Shown here: piece by piece, positions 55,745-64,000 of the stretch
How positions within the stretch are numbered: position 1 is the stretch's first letter
How the letters are laid out: the number at the start of each line of letters is the position of its first letter
Origin: Desulfohalovibrio reitneri
Lineage (GTDB): Bacteria > Desulfobacterota > Desulfovibrionia > Desulfovibrionales > Desulfovibrionaceae
Direction of reading: 5' to 3'
DNA: 64,000 bases
Assembly: GCF_000711295.1 (NCBI RefSeq)
Contig: NZ_JOMJ01000004.1
Location: forward strand, 124,001 to 188,000
Program-made: the position numbers and the translations under genes
The notes under the pieces: generated by a model
Told to the model about the DNA's origin: nothing
The model's database searches: none
Seen by the model: the letters and a program-made list of their open reading frames with translations, nothing else

Positions 55745-55861
55745 GATTTCCTCCCTCGGATTATAATGCACCAAGCGGCCTCGGGTGGGAACCGCCTTGA
55801 AGCGAGGGGACGGCTGTGCCATTCTATTCCAATGGGAAAAAGCAACCTTGCGGAGGCGGAC

Positions 55862-56875
55862 ATGCAAGCCACCGATCACGCCGACAGGGCGGCGGGCGCC
55901 GTCATGGGCGCGCTCATCGGCGACGCCCTGGCCGTTGGGCCGCACTGGTACTACGACCTGGACCAGCTGCGGCGGGATTATGGCCCCTGGATCGACGACT
56001 ACCAGCCGCCCAGGCCGGGCCGCTATCACGAGGGGCTCTCCGCCGGGGACCACTCCCAGACCGGGCAGGTGGCGGCCATGCTGCTGGAGTCCGTGGCTAA
56101 GCTGGGAGGGTACGACCGGGACGATTTCACTCGCCGTCTGGACGACTTGCTGGACACCCTGGACGGCACCCCCGAGGGCGGCCGCTACACGGACGAGGCC
56201 ATGCGCGAGGTCTGGACCGCCCGCAAGGAGCGGGGGGAGCCGTGGTCAAACGCGGGCAGCCTGTCTGACACGGCCGAGGCGGCCATCCGGGCCCCGGTGC
56301 TGGCCGCCCGCTACGCGGACGACCTTTCCGCCCTGCGCGAGGCCCTCATCGACAACGTCCGCCTGACCCATGCCGGGGCGGAGACCGCCGGGCAGTCGAT
56401 GGCCTTCGGCCTGGTCACGGCCGGGCTCATCCGGGGCATGGATCCGGAGGAAGTGTCCGGCTGGCTGCGGGAGGAACTCGCGGACTACGGCCTGCCCGGC
56501 CCGTGCGGCGATCCCAGGCGCGGGCAGCTCATCGACGCCGTGCTCCTGCCCGCCTGGACCTGTCGGTCGGCGCGCGGCCCGGCGGGCTGCATCGAGCCCG
56601 CCATCGAGGCCTGCCGCCTCTTTGGCCTGGCTTGTTCCATGCGCTACAGCTACCCGGCAGCCCTCTACCTGGCGGCGCGGTTCGAGGGGGATTTCGAGAA
56701 GGCGGTGCTCACGGCGGTTAACGGCGGGGGGAACAACATGTCCCGGGCCGCCCTCACCGGCGCGCTGTGCGGGGCCATGACCGGCTTGTCGAACATACCG
56801 GAGCGGTTCATCGTCGGCTTGGAGGACGGCGAGCGTCTGCGGGGGCTGGCCCTGGACGTGTCCGGGAGGGAATGA
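55862..56875 (+). CDS. ADP-ribosylglycohydrolase-family protein with altered metal site
   Basis: 337 residues, all-helical DraG/ARH fold: RAAGAVMGALIGDALAVGPHWYYD at the start, GDHSQTGQVAAMLLESV for the first metal/substrate segment, and NGGGNNMSRAALTGALCGAMTG near the end. Active DraG/ARH enzymes carry GGDTDT at that last point, whose Asp residues hold Mg2+; here GGGNNM replaces them. Removal of ADP-ribose is therefore in doubt, as in J1-crystallin-type relatives. The start at ATG 55862 has GGAGG 5 bases upstream; ATG 55832 is possible. It stops directly against the next gene's ATG. Confidence 0.82.
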   Translation: MQATDHADRAAGAVMGALIGDALAVGPHWYYDLDQLRRDYGPWIDDYQPPRPGRYHEGLSAGDHSQTGQVAAMLLESVAKLGGYDRDDFTRRLDDLLDTLDGTPEGGRYTDEAMREVWTARKERGEPWSNAGSLSDTAEAAIRAPVLAARYADDLSALREALIDNVRLTHAGAETAGQSMAFGLVTAGLIRGMDPEEVSGWLREELADYGLPGPCGDPRRGQLIDAVLLPAWTCRSARGPAGCIEPAIEACRLFGLACSMRYSYPAALYLAARFEGDFEKAVLTAVNGGGNNMSRAALTGALCGAMTGLSNIPERFIVGLEDGERLRGLALDVSGRE

Positions 56876-58987
56876 ATGTCAATCCGCTGGAAGCTTTTGG
56901 CCCTGCTCCTGGCCGTTTCCCTGGTTCCGGTGCTGCTTTTGCGCGTCAACGGCCAGCGCACCATGCGCAAACTGGGCGATGAATTGTCCACACGCGTCTC
57001 CGCCGTGCTGGTGGAGCGCGCCCGCTCGGAGCTGAAGCGACTGGTGGAGGACCACGCCCGGGTTCTGGACCGCGAGCGGCAGCTTTTGCGCCTTTCCCTG
57101 CTGGCCCAGGCGGGCCGCATGGAATGGGTCCTGTCGGGCGGCGACCCTGTTGACGCGCCGCGATGGGGCATGGGCATGGGGCACATGCGCGGCCAGGGCA
57201 TGGGCATGATGCGTGAACACATGCGCGACGGCGGCCGGGAATCCGGCGAATGGCGTGACGGCGGCGAGGACGAGTGGATGATGGGCCACATGCGCCTGCC
57301 GCCCGGGGCCAGCCAGGAGGAGAGGGAGAGCGCCAGCCGGGCTTTGTCCGAGGTGCAGCCGGAGTTGGCGGCCCTGCGCGAACGGCTGCCCGATCTGGTG
57401 GCCTGGCAGTGGACCGTGCTTGGCAGCGGGGCCATGGCCGTCCATCCCGCCCCGGAAAAGGCTCCCTCCGGCTTCCTCCCCCGCCAAAGCCCCTGGTACC
57501 GCCGGGCGCTGGAGTCCGAAGGACCGGTCTGGTCCGGCCCGCTGATGGACCCGATCACCGGCAAGGGGCTGGTTTTCGTCATTTCCTCCAGGCTGTCGGA
57601 GGGGGACGAGAACGGGGTAACGGCCCTCTCCGTCCCGGCCGAGGCTCTGTTCCACCTGCAGGTGCATCTGGGCGAGATGTCGGAGGACCTGCGCCCTTAC
57701 CTGGTTGAGCCGGGAGAGGCAGAAGGGGAGGTGCGGGTCATCGCCACGCCGGACGGCGGCGGGGATGGCAGGGACTGGCGGGGGCGCTGGCGTCCGGCCG
57801 AGGGCACGCGGAACCTGCGGGCCGGGGAGCGGGGCGCGCTGGAGGCCATGCGGGCGGACCTGCTGGCTGGTCGCTCCGGCGTGGGCCAGGCGGACGTGCC
57901 GCGCGGCGCGGTTATCTGGGCCTACGCCCCGGCTGGCGGCACGTCCCTGCTGCTGGAGGTTCCCCGGGAGGACGTCACCCGGGCGGCCGAGTCCCTCTCA
58001 GCCACGGTCACCGCCCTGGTGGGCGAGCAGATCCGCTCCACCGGCGTCATTGTGGCCGGTGTGCTGGCGCTCATCATTCTGCTCTCGGTCTTTCTCTCCA
58101 GGCGCATGACAGCGGACGTCTCCAGGCTGGACCGTGCGGCCCGCAGGTTGGCCGAAGGCGACTTCGAGGCCCGTTCCGGGGTTTCCGGCGGGGACGAGGT
58201 CGGCCGGCTGGGCGAGACCTTCGACCGCATGGTGCCCGCCCTGGAGGAGCGGGTGCGCATCAAGGAGTCCCTGGACGTGGCCCGGGAGGTGCAGGCCAAC
58301 CTGTTGCCCCACGCCCCGCCCGAGGCCCCGGGCTGGCAGCTGGCCGGTCGCTCCCTGTACTGCGAGGAGACCGGCGGCGACTTTTACGACTACCTGGGGT
58401 TCCCGGGCGGACGACGGCTGGCCGTGGTTGGGGACGTGTCCGGCCATGGCCTGTCCGCGGCCCTGCTCATGGCCACCTCCCGCGCCTTCCTGCGCGGCCG
58501 CGCCCACACTCCGGACCCCCTGGACACGGTCACGGCCGAGGTCAACCGGCTGCTGGTGGAGGACGCCTTCGAGACGGGGCAGTTCGTGACCATGCTGGCC
58601 GTGGAGCTTGGCGGGGAAGGGGAGTTGTACGTGGTGCGGGCCGGGCACGAACCGTGCTGGCTGCTGGACCCGGAGTCGGGCGAGGCGGCCGAGGCGGGGG
58701 AGGCGGGGCCCGCCCTGGGCATCATGGAGGACGCCTCCTTCACCCTGGCGCGGGCGCGGCTACAGCCCGGCATGACCGCCGTGGCGGCCACGGACGGAGC
58801 CTGGGAGTGCCGTTCTCCGGACGGGGAAATGTACGGCAAGGAGCGGTTCCTGGCCTGCCTGCGGCGCAGCGCCGGCCTCTCCCCGGAGGAACTGGTGGAA
58901 GCGGTCATGGCCGAGCTGGAGTCGTTCAGGGGCGGCAAGCCCCCGGAGGACGACATTACCCTGCTGGCGGTGCGGCGGACCGGCTAA
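56876..58987 (+). CDS. Membrane-bound PP2C/SpoIIE phosphatase with Met/His-rich periplasmic sensor and HAMP
   Basis: 703 residues. TM1 (about 5-24), periplasmic domain (about 25-380), TM2 (about 385-408), HAMP (about 405-460), SpoIIE-type PP2C phosphatase (about 480-703). The phosphatase has its metal-binding motifs ETGGDFYDY, GDVSGHG, ATDGAWE and EDDITLLAV. It should dephosphorylate an anti-anti-sigma-type protein on sensing a periplasmic signal. Residues about 95-142 are rich in Met, His and Gly (GMGMGHMRGQGMGMMREHM), which suggests binding of Cu(I) or Ag(I). It begins right after the stop of the ADP-ribosylglycohydrolase-like gene. No partner STAS or anti-sigma gene is adjacent. Confidence 0.88.
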   Translation: MSIRWKLLALLLAVSLVPVLLLRVNGQRTMRKLGDELSTRVSAVLVERARSELKRLVEDHARVLDRERQLLRLSLLAQAGRMEWVLSGGDPVDAPRWGMGMGHMRGQGMGMMREHMRDGGRESGEWRDGGEDEWMMGHMRLPPGASQEERESASRALSEVQPELAALRERLPDLVAWQWTVLGSGAMAVHPAPEKAPSGFLPRQSPWYRRALESEGPVWSGPLMDPITGKGLVFVISSRLSEGDENGVTALSVPAEALFHLQVHLGEMSEDLRPYLVEPGEAEGEVRVIATPDGGGDGRDWRGRWRPAEGTRNLRAGERGALEAMRADLLAGRSGVGQADVPRGAVIWAYAPAGGTSLLLEVPREDVTRAAESLSATVTALVGEQIRSTGVIVAGVLALIILLSVFLSRRMTADVSRLDRAARRLAEGDFEARSGVSGGDEVGRLGETFDRMVPALEERVRIKESLDVAREVQANLLPHAPPEAPGWQLAGRSLYCEETGGDFYDYLGFPGGRRLAVVGDVSGHGLSAALLMATSRAFLRGRAHTPDPLDTVTAEVNRLLVEDAFETGQFVTMLAVELGGEGELYVVRAGHEPCWLLDPESGEAAEAGEAGPALGIMEDASFTLARARLQPGMTAVAATDGAWECRSPDGEMYGKERFLACLRRSAGLSPEELVEAVMAELESFRGGKPPEDDITLLAVRRTG

Positions 58988-59003
58988 GGGAGCGTCCGGC
59001 CCG

Positions 59004-59462
59004 CTAGGGCATGGCGGCGCGGATAAGTCCGGCCATGGGGTCCACGCCGAGTTGCAGGCCGGAGCACCCCTCGCGTTCGCCAATCTCGATGGTTTCCGCG
59101 GCCCGCCAGCGCTCGGCCGGGTCGTCCATGGACTCGCCCAGCCCCACGGGCATGCCCCGCACCGGGGTGTCGAAGCGGACCCGGCAGGACTCGCCCAGAC
59201 GCAGGGTCCAGCGCCTGGGCGTGGCCCCGCCGTCCGGAGCGTACTCCGGCGCGGCCAGGGGCACGGGGATGACGGCCTCCTCGCCGGGCCGCACCTCCCG
59301 GCTCTCCTCGTTCGCCAGGCCGGGGCCTTCAAGGGTGGCGGTCATGCCGGAGCCGGATGACACGTTCACCTGCCAGAAGGCGGAGACCGTGTCGGCCGCA
59401 TGAGCCGGTGCGGAAAGAAGCAGACAGGCCAGCAAGGCTGGGAAAACGATGACGCGCGGCAT
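59004..59462 (-). CDS. Exported hypothetical protein
   Basis: 152 residues with a clear Sec signal peptide (cleavage near AHA-AD, residue 23). The mature part is probably beta-rich; it has two Cys residues (ESCRVRF and REGCSGL) that could form a disulfide. I do not recognise it. It lies 20 bases downstream of the hybrid kinase gene on the same strand and may share its transcript. Confidence 0.7.
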   Translation of the reverse strand: MPRVIVFPALLACLLLSAPAHAADTVSAFWQVNVSSGSGMTATLEGPGLANEESREVRPGEEAVIPVPLAAPEYAPDGGATPRRWTLRLGESCRVRFDTPVRGMPVGLGESMDDPAERWRAAETIEIGEREGCSGLQLGVDPMAGLIRAAMP

Positions 59463-59482
59463 GGCACCTCCCTCCCGCGGTG

Positions 59483-61867
59483 TCAGGATAGTCCGAGCAC
59501 CGAGCGGATGGCCCGGGCCAGGTCGGCGAAGTCCACGGGTTTGGCCACGTAGTCGTCCAGCCCGTGGGAGAGGATGCGCTCGCGGTCGCCGTCCATGGCG
59601 TAGGCTGTCAGGGCGATGATGGGCGTGCCGGAGAGGCCCCCGGGCATCTCCCGGATGGCCTTGGCCGCTTCCCGGCCGTTCATGCGCGGCATCTGCACGT
59701 CCATGAGCACCACGTCCACGCCGCCCCGGCTTACCGCCTCCACCGCCTCCAAACCGTCCAGGGCTTCCACCACCACGTGTCCCGCGTCCTCCAGGAAGGA
59801 GCGCAGGAACATGCGGTTGACGGTGTTGTCCTCGGCCACCAGCACGGTCAGCGGGGGCAGTTGGGCTAGGGCGTCGGCCGGGTGGCCCTCGCCCTTCGCG
59901 AAAGTGGATTCCTCGGATTTCTCGACCGGGGGCAGGGGGAGCAGCACGTGGAAGACCGTTCCCTCCCCCTCGGCGGTCTCGAACCAGATGGCGCCGTCCA
60001 TGAGGGAGGTCAGCTTCTTGCAGATGGCCAGTCCGAGCCCGGTGCCCTGGGTGGACTTGCTGAGGACGTTCTCCACCTGGAAGAACTCCTCGAAGATGCG
60101 CGACACCTTGTCCTCGGGAATGCCGCTGCCGGAGTCGGAAACGGTGAAAAGCAGCTCTCCCTCGCCCTCCTCGGCGGGATTGCGCTCCACGCTCAAGCGG
60201 ATTTCCCCTTCGCGGGTGAACTTGCAGGCGTTGGACAGCAGGTTGCGCAGGATCTGGCCCAGCCGTTGGGGATCGGCCTCCACATCATCGGGCACGTCCT
60301 CGTCCACTTCCAGGAAGATGGCGTTGTCCTGCTCCTCGGCCCGCAGCACGAATTCGTCGCGTATCTGTTCCAGAAGCGGCCGCAGCTCCATGGGCCGGGG
60401 CTCTATCTCCATGCGCCCGGCCTCGATCTTTGAGATGTCCAGCACCTCTGAGATGAGTTCCAGCAGCACCCGCGCGGAGGAGAGGATGTGGGCGGCGTAG
60501 TCCAGGTTCTCCTCTTTTTGCAGCCGCTTGAGCAGCAGCTCGGCCATGCCCATGATGCCGGTCACGGGTGTGCGGAGCTCGTGGCTCATGTTGGCCAAAA
60601 AGTCGCTCTTGGCCTTGTTGGCCGCTTCGGCCTCCTCCTTGGCGCGCAGCAGTTCGGAGCGCATCCTGGTCTGCTCGGTGATGTCCCGGGAAACGGCCAG
60701 GACGGATCCGGGCCGGCCGTCGGCGTTCAGTTCGGGCAGCAGGGAGGTGAAGAAGATGCGTTCGCCGTCCTCGGTGGGATAGCGGAAGTGGTGCTCCTCG
60801 GCGTTACCGGAGATGAACACCCGCCGCACGGCGGCGGCGAAGCGGCGGTCCGTCTCCCGTCCGCTCTCCTCGAAGCGGGCCAGGGGCATGCCGATGTATT
60901 CCTGGTGCGGCATCCCGGTGATGTCGGTAATGCGGGGGTTGGCGTATTTAAACAGGCCGTCGCGGCCGATGCGCACGATGAGTTCGGGCAGGTGCTCCAC
61001 CAGGGTTCGGAAGCGCCGTTCCCGCTGGGCCAGCTGCCGCTGCTCCAGCCTGCGCTCGGTGACATCGAGGTTGACCCCGGACCACTTGACGACGGTTCCC
61101 GAGTCATCGCGGATTGGCGCGCCAAGGGAGAGGATGTGCCGCGTCATCCCGTCGCGGTCCTCGATGTCAAGTTCACGGCAAAGGTGGTCATGCCGTGAGG
61201 AGGTGCAGTCGCTCCATTCCTCGTCGCTCTCCGTGTCCTGGACGTGATCGCTCCAGCCGAATTCGTGGCAGGAGTCCAGCTCGCGGCCCAGCATGTCCAG
61301 AAAGGACTGGGAAAGGAACTCAACCCCGCCCTGTGGGTTGCAGATCCAGAAGCCGTAGGGGATGAGGTCGCCCACCTGCACCAGGATGCTCTCGTGCTCC
61401 CGGCTGCGGGCCTCCAGCCTCCGCCATTCGGTGATGTCCTCCACCATGACGATGAGGCCCGTTACCTCGCCGGAGGAATCCGTCATGGGCGTGACTTTGC
61501 GGCGGAAGAAGCCCTGCTGGCGGTTGAAGCGGTAGGGCACCTCGATGGTCGCGGCCTCGCCGCGCAGCCCGGCCTCCAGACCTGGCCTGGCCGCCTCGAA
61601 GTTCTCTTCCCCAAGAATCTCCCTGGCGTGGCGGCCGATAATTTCGCTGGCGGGACGGCCAAAGAAGCGTTCGTAGTGCCTGTTGGCGAAAAGGAAGCGG
61701 AGGCCGGTATCCAGGTGGGCGATGAAAACGGGCAGAGCCTCGGCGATGGCCAGCATTTCTGAAGCCTTGCCGTTGCGGCTGCCGCGCAGCTCCTCGTTTT
61801 CCCGCTTTAACCGGTCGTTTTCCCGGCGCAGGCGTTCGAGCTCGGTGGTGGGGTGTTGTACTGCCAT
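59483..61867 (-). CDS. Triple-PAS hybrid histidine kinase, soluble
   Basis: 794 residues, no membrane segment. A short coiled coil (about 8-30) precedes three PAS domains (about 40-160, 170-295, 305-420). HisKA with H429 ([12 protein letters not shown]), HATPase ([31 protein letters not shown]) and a receiver with D723 ([11 protein letters not shown]) follow. A cytoplasmic signal such as redox or a ligand is likely. ATG 61867 was chosen because translation upstream of it is not domain-like; its ribosome site is weak. It is divergent from superoxide dismutase, which hints at oxidative-stress sensing (inference). Confidence 0.9.
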   Translation of the reverse strand: MAVQHPTTELERLRRENDRLKRENEELRGSRNGKASEMLAIAEALPVFIAHLDTGLRFLFANRHYERFFGRPASEIIGRHAREILGEENFEAARPGLEAGLRGEAATIEVPYRFNRQQGFFRRKVTPMTDSSGEVTGLIVMVEDITEWRRLEARSREHESILVQVGDLIPYGFWICNPQGGVEFLSQSFLDMLGRELDSCHEFGWSDHVQDTESDEEWSDCTSSRHDHLCRELDIEDRDGMTRHILSLGAPIRDDSGTVVKWSGVNLDVTERRLEQRQLAQRERRFRTLVEHLPELIVRIGRDGLFKYANPRITDITGMPHQEYIGMPLARFEESGRETDRRFAAAVRRVFISGNAEEHHFRYPTEDGERIFFTSLLPELNADGRPGSVLAVSRDITEQTRMRSELLRAKEEAEAANKAKSDFLANMSHELRTPVTGIMGMAELLLKRLQKEENLDYAAHILSSARVLLELISEVLDISKIEAGRMEIEPRPMELRPLLEQIRDEFVLRAEEQDNAIFLEVDEDVPDDVEADPQRLGQILRNLLSNACKFTREGEIRLSVERNPAEEGEGELLFTVSDSGSGIPEDKVSRIFEEFFQVENVLSKSTQGTGLGLAICKKLTSLMDGAIWFETAEGEGTVFHVLLPLPPVEKSEESTFAKGEGHPADALAQLPPLTVLVAEDNTVNRMFLRSFLEDAGHVVVEALDGLEAVEAVSRGGVDVVLMDVQMPRMNGREAAKAIREMPGGLSGTPIIALTAYAMDGDRERILSHGLDDYVAKPVDFADLARAIRSVLGLS

Positions 61868-62039
61868 GTGTCTCGTAAGCCGTGTATTCGTGCAGGCATA
61901 GCAGGAGGGTGGCGGAAAGGAAACAGGGAGATGGAGCGGCCGATTCCTCACCGCTTTATCCCCTCCCGCTCTGGCCCAAAACGGGTGCAATGTGCTAACC
62001 TAATCGAGAAAACGACTTTCCGCCCCAAGGAGGAAGACC

Positions 62040-62732
62040 ATGACTGATCGCAGAACCGTTTTGAAAATGGGTGCCGTGGCCTCGGCCGCGCTGCTCTCCG
62101 GCGGGCTGGGCCTGGCCGGAACGGCGTGGTCCATGGAAGGGCCCGTCCGCCAGCCCCCGCTGCCGTACCCCATGGACGCGCTGGAGCCGGTGATATCCGA
62201 GCGCACTCTCTCCTTCCACTACGGCAAGCACCACGCCGGATACGTTGCCAAGACCAACAAGCTGCTGGAGGAGAACAATATCCCCTTCAACGGCCTGGAG
62301 GAACTGGTCATCTTCGCCTACAACCACCCGGGCATGGACGACCTGTTCGACAACGCCTCCCAGGTCTGGAACCATACCTTCTACTGGAATTCCATGAAGC
62401 CCGGCGGCTCCCCAGTGCGTGGCCGCCTGAAAGCCCTGGCCGAGGAATCCTTCGGCTCGGTGGGGGGCATGAAGGACGCCCTTAAGCGGGCCGCGTCCAC
62501 GCGCTTCGGCTCCGGCTACGCTTGGCTCATCTACCAGGACGGCCGCATCAAGGCCATGAACTCCATGAACGCCCTCTCCCCACTGGTGGTTTCCGGCGCC
62601 ATACCCCTGCTGACCGTGGACGTCTGGGAGCACGCCTACTACCTGGACTACCAGAACCGCAGGGGCGAATACATGGACATGCTTCTGGACAACGCCATCG
62701 ACTGGGACTTCGCCGACGCCAACCTGCCCTGA
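62040..62732 (+). CDS. sodB: Superoxide dismutase, Fe/Mn family, Tat-exported
   Basis: 230 residues. A twin-arginine signal (TDRRTVLKMGAVASAALLSGG) directs a folded metalloenzyme to the periplasm. The mature enzyme has metal ligands in LSFHYGKHH, QVWNHTFYW and DVWEHAYYLDY, and ends at normal length. It converts superoxide to peroxide and O2; periplasmic iron SOD is a known trait of Desulfovibrio. AAGGAGG lies 7 bases before ATG. Confidence 0.95.
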   Translation: MTDRRTVLKMGAVASAALLSGGLGLAGTAWSMEGPVRQPPLPYPMDALEPVISERTLSFHYGKHHAGYVAKTNKLLEENNIPFNGLEELVIFAYNHPGMDDLFDNASQVWNHTFYWNSMKPGGSPVRGRLKALAEESFGSVGGMKDALKRAASTRFGSGYAWLIYQDGRIKAMNSMNALSPLVVSGAIPLLTVDVWEHAYYLDYQNRRGEYMDMLLDNAIDWDFADANLP

Positions 62733-62761
62733 ACGGTGAGATGATCGCTTTCCTTCCGCCC

Positions 62762-62810
62762 GCCCCCGCCGTCCCCGACCAGCGGTATGCAGGTCCGGGG
62801 CGGCGGGGGC
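62762..62810 (+). terminator. Terminator hairpin after sodB
   Basis: A 19-base stem (GCCCCCGCCGTCCCCGACC with its partner, one G-U and one mismatch) closes an 11-base loop, then ATTCCTT. The T tract is poor but stem strength and place 30 bases after the stop fit termination. Confidence 0.65.
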
Positions 62811-62925
62811 ATTCCTTGTATCAATTCGAAATGAATAGTGATTTCTCAAGGGTGTGCGAACACGTGAAATTATGGCATTTCCATATCGGATCGGAGACGG
62901 TTTCCTTACGCGGCAGGGGGCGCGC

Positions 62926-63900
62926 ATGGCTGGAACGCTCGGTTCGGAATACCTGGAGATCTCGCCCAATCTGTTGACCTGCCTGCCCCGGGCCAGGCCG
63001 CCGGTGAACCTCTACCGCTACGACGAAGGGGTGGACCGGGTTGTGCTTTACCGGGAGCGCGACCGAGTCCTCTCTTCCCGGGTCAAGGCCGAGATGGAGA
63101 GCATCTGCCAAGAGGGCAGGCTCTTCCTGGCCCGCGGAGACTTCGCGGCCTTCTCCGAACTGCTCTCGCGCAACCTGGGCGCGGCCCTGTTCGAGGACAC
63201 CCTGGGTGACGGCGAAAAGGCCGTGGTGGTCGGCGACGCCCTGGCCGCCCGGCTGGGCGACTTTCTCTCCCAGCCCCTGGCCTCCACTGTGGAGCCCCTG
63301 GCCCACGACCTGGCCCTGCTGGCCGACTGGCTGTGGGCCGACTCCAACCGCGTCTTTTCCCTCAAGCGGGGCATCCGGGTCCGCCGGGAACTCACCGACC
63401 ACGGGGTCAACGTCTGCCTGCTGGGCACCGCCCTGTACGTGCTCTCCAGCCACGAGAAGGACATCCGGGAGCATCTCTCCCAGGCCGCCCTGGGGTTTCT
63501 GCTGCACGACGTGGGCATGACCAACGTGCCCGACCACATCCGGGGCAAGGAATCCACCCTGCTGCACAAGGAGCGCGTGCGGGTGGAGGAACACCCAGAG
63601 GTGGGGCTGAAGATTCTCCGCAGGGTGGGGGGCCTGTCCGAACGGAGCCTGCGAGCCGTGGCCGAGCACCACGAGCGGCTGGACGGCTCCGGCTACCCGC
63701 GCCGTCTCAAGGCTGGGGAGATAAGCCGGGAGGGCCGCGTCTGCGCCCTGGCCGACGCCTACGCCGCCATGACCAACGAACGCCTCTACGCCCGCACTCT
63801 TTCAGCGGAGGAGGGCGCCAGGACCATTGTCTCGGACAAGGGTTTCGACCCGCTTTTGGCCAAGATGCTGGCCTACTACGCGCTCAGGAACGAGGCCTGA
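62926..63900 (+). CDS. HD-GYP domain protein with N-terminal extension
   Basis: 324 residues. The N-terminal about 130 residues (LEISPNLLTCLPRARPPVNLYRYDEGVDRVVLYRERD) probably form a small regulatory domain of the kind found before HD-GYP. The HD-GYP part follows: LLHDVGMTNVPDHI, HPEVGLKILRRVGGLS, HHERLDGSGYPRRLKAGEIS and ADAYAAMTNERLYAR. All metal and GYP residues look intact, so cyclic di-GMP hydrolysis is likely. ATG 62926 has AGGGGG 5 bases upstream; GTG 62854 and ATG 62872 are in-frame alternatives. Confidence 0.87.
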   Translation: MAGTLGSEYLEISPNLLTCLPRARPPVNLYRYDEGVDRVVLYRERDRVLSSRVKAEMESICQEGRLFLARGDFAAFSELLSRNLGAALFEDTLGDGEKAVVVGDALAARLGDFLSQPLASTVEPLAHDLALLADWLWADSNRVFSLKRGIRVRRELTDHGVNVCLLGTALYVLSSHEKDIREHLSQAALGFLLHDVGMTNVPDHIRGKESTLLHKERVRVEEHPEVGLKILRRVGGLSERSLRAVAEHHERLDGSGYPRRLKAGEISREGRVCALADAYAAMTNERLYARTLSAEEGARTIVSDKGFDPLLAKMLAYYALRNEA

Positions 63901-63906
63901 CGCGGC

Positions 63907-64000
63907 TCAGCCGCCCGCGGCCCGAACGGCCAGGGCGGCCAGAAAACCCAGCAGGGTGCAGATGCCGGTCAGCCCGCCGCCCTGCTGGTAGGCCTCCGGC
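63907..64000 (-). CDS. C-terminal tail of a membrane protein (5' part outside window)
   Basis: Only 30 residues are visible: EAYQQGGGLTGICTLLGFLAALAV, then a short basic tail and TGA. One hydrophobic helix ends the protein. A ZIP-type metal transporter would end similarly, but the fragment is too short for a firm call. Convergent with the HD-GYP gene, 6 bases apart. Confidence 0.4.
   Translation of the reverse strand, partial: PEAYQQGGGLTGICTLLGFLAALAVRAAGG

Overview
The window is GC-rich (roughly two thirds G+C), densely packed bacterial DNA. Gene content points to a deltaproteobacterium of the Desulfovibrio type: an octaheme hydroxylamine-oxidoreductase-like cytochrome, a Tat-exported iron superoxide dismutase, a nickel import operon, many hybrid sensor kinases, HD-GYP proteins and a Fur-box-controlled DUF2325 gene. 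This assignment is inference; no ribosomal RNA or sulfate-reduction marker lies in the window.

Layout. 1-9084: signalling and envelope genes: a receiver-GAF regulator running off the left edge, a divergent HDOD/histidine kinase/receiver protein with a MinD-type ATPase, glmS, a glycosyltransferase and a ChpT-like pseudokinase. 9163-10422: octaheme cytochrome. 10774-11804: an AT-richer three-gene islet whose last two genes look like a divergent HicB/HicA pair. 11963-13376: nitroreductase and a PAPS-reductase-fold protein. 13627-17025: solute-binding-domain hybrid kinase. 17163-22280: nikABCDE, followed by a spermidine-synthase-fold enzyme with a structured leader. 23651-28962: a branched-chain-amino-acid-type ABC importer (Tat-exported binding protein, livHMGF, small orphan). 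28963-34823 (minus): a tripartite RND efflux set whose permease gene carries a frameshift.

35076-46759 is the most unusual region: an RTX adhesin-like protein of about 1995 residues, an ABC exporter half with a dead nucleotide-binding domain, a bacteriohemerythrin-like protein, a second ABC half with a C39-like N-terminus and better conserved nucleotide-binding domain, and an HlyD-type adaptor, all overlapping or nearly abutting. This looks like a type I secretion system with a heterodimeric, largely degenerate ATPase and a built-in diiron protein.

46826-49337: an HD-GYP gene and a DUF2325 gene transcribed divergently, each behind a TTGACA element followed at one base by a 15-bp Fur box. 49349-51757 (minus): GAF protein, GAPDH and alpha/beta hydrolase. 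51758-52850: an AT-rich accessory patch beside tRNA-Pro(GGG), with a lone CRISPR-repeat-like hairpin and a small gene interrupted by an in-frame TAG. 53134-63900: NAD(P)-binding DUF2867 protein, HPF/cold-shock fusion, ADP-ribosylglycohydrolase-like protein, a SpoIIE phosphatase with a Met/His-rich sensor loop, a triple-PAS hybrid kinase, superoxide dismutase and a second HD-GYP protein. A membrane-protein tail enters at the right edge.

Two long genes (RND permease, RTX protein) each appear to lack one base in or near a G/C run. Either they are genuine mutations or the assembly has indel errors, so reading frames in GC runs here deserve caution.
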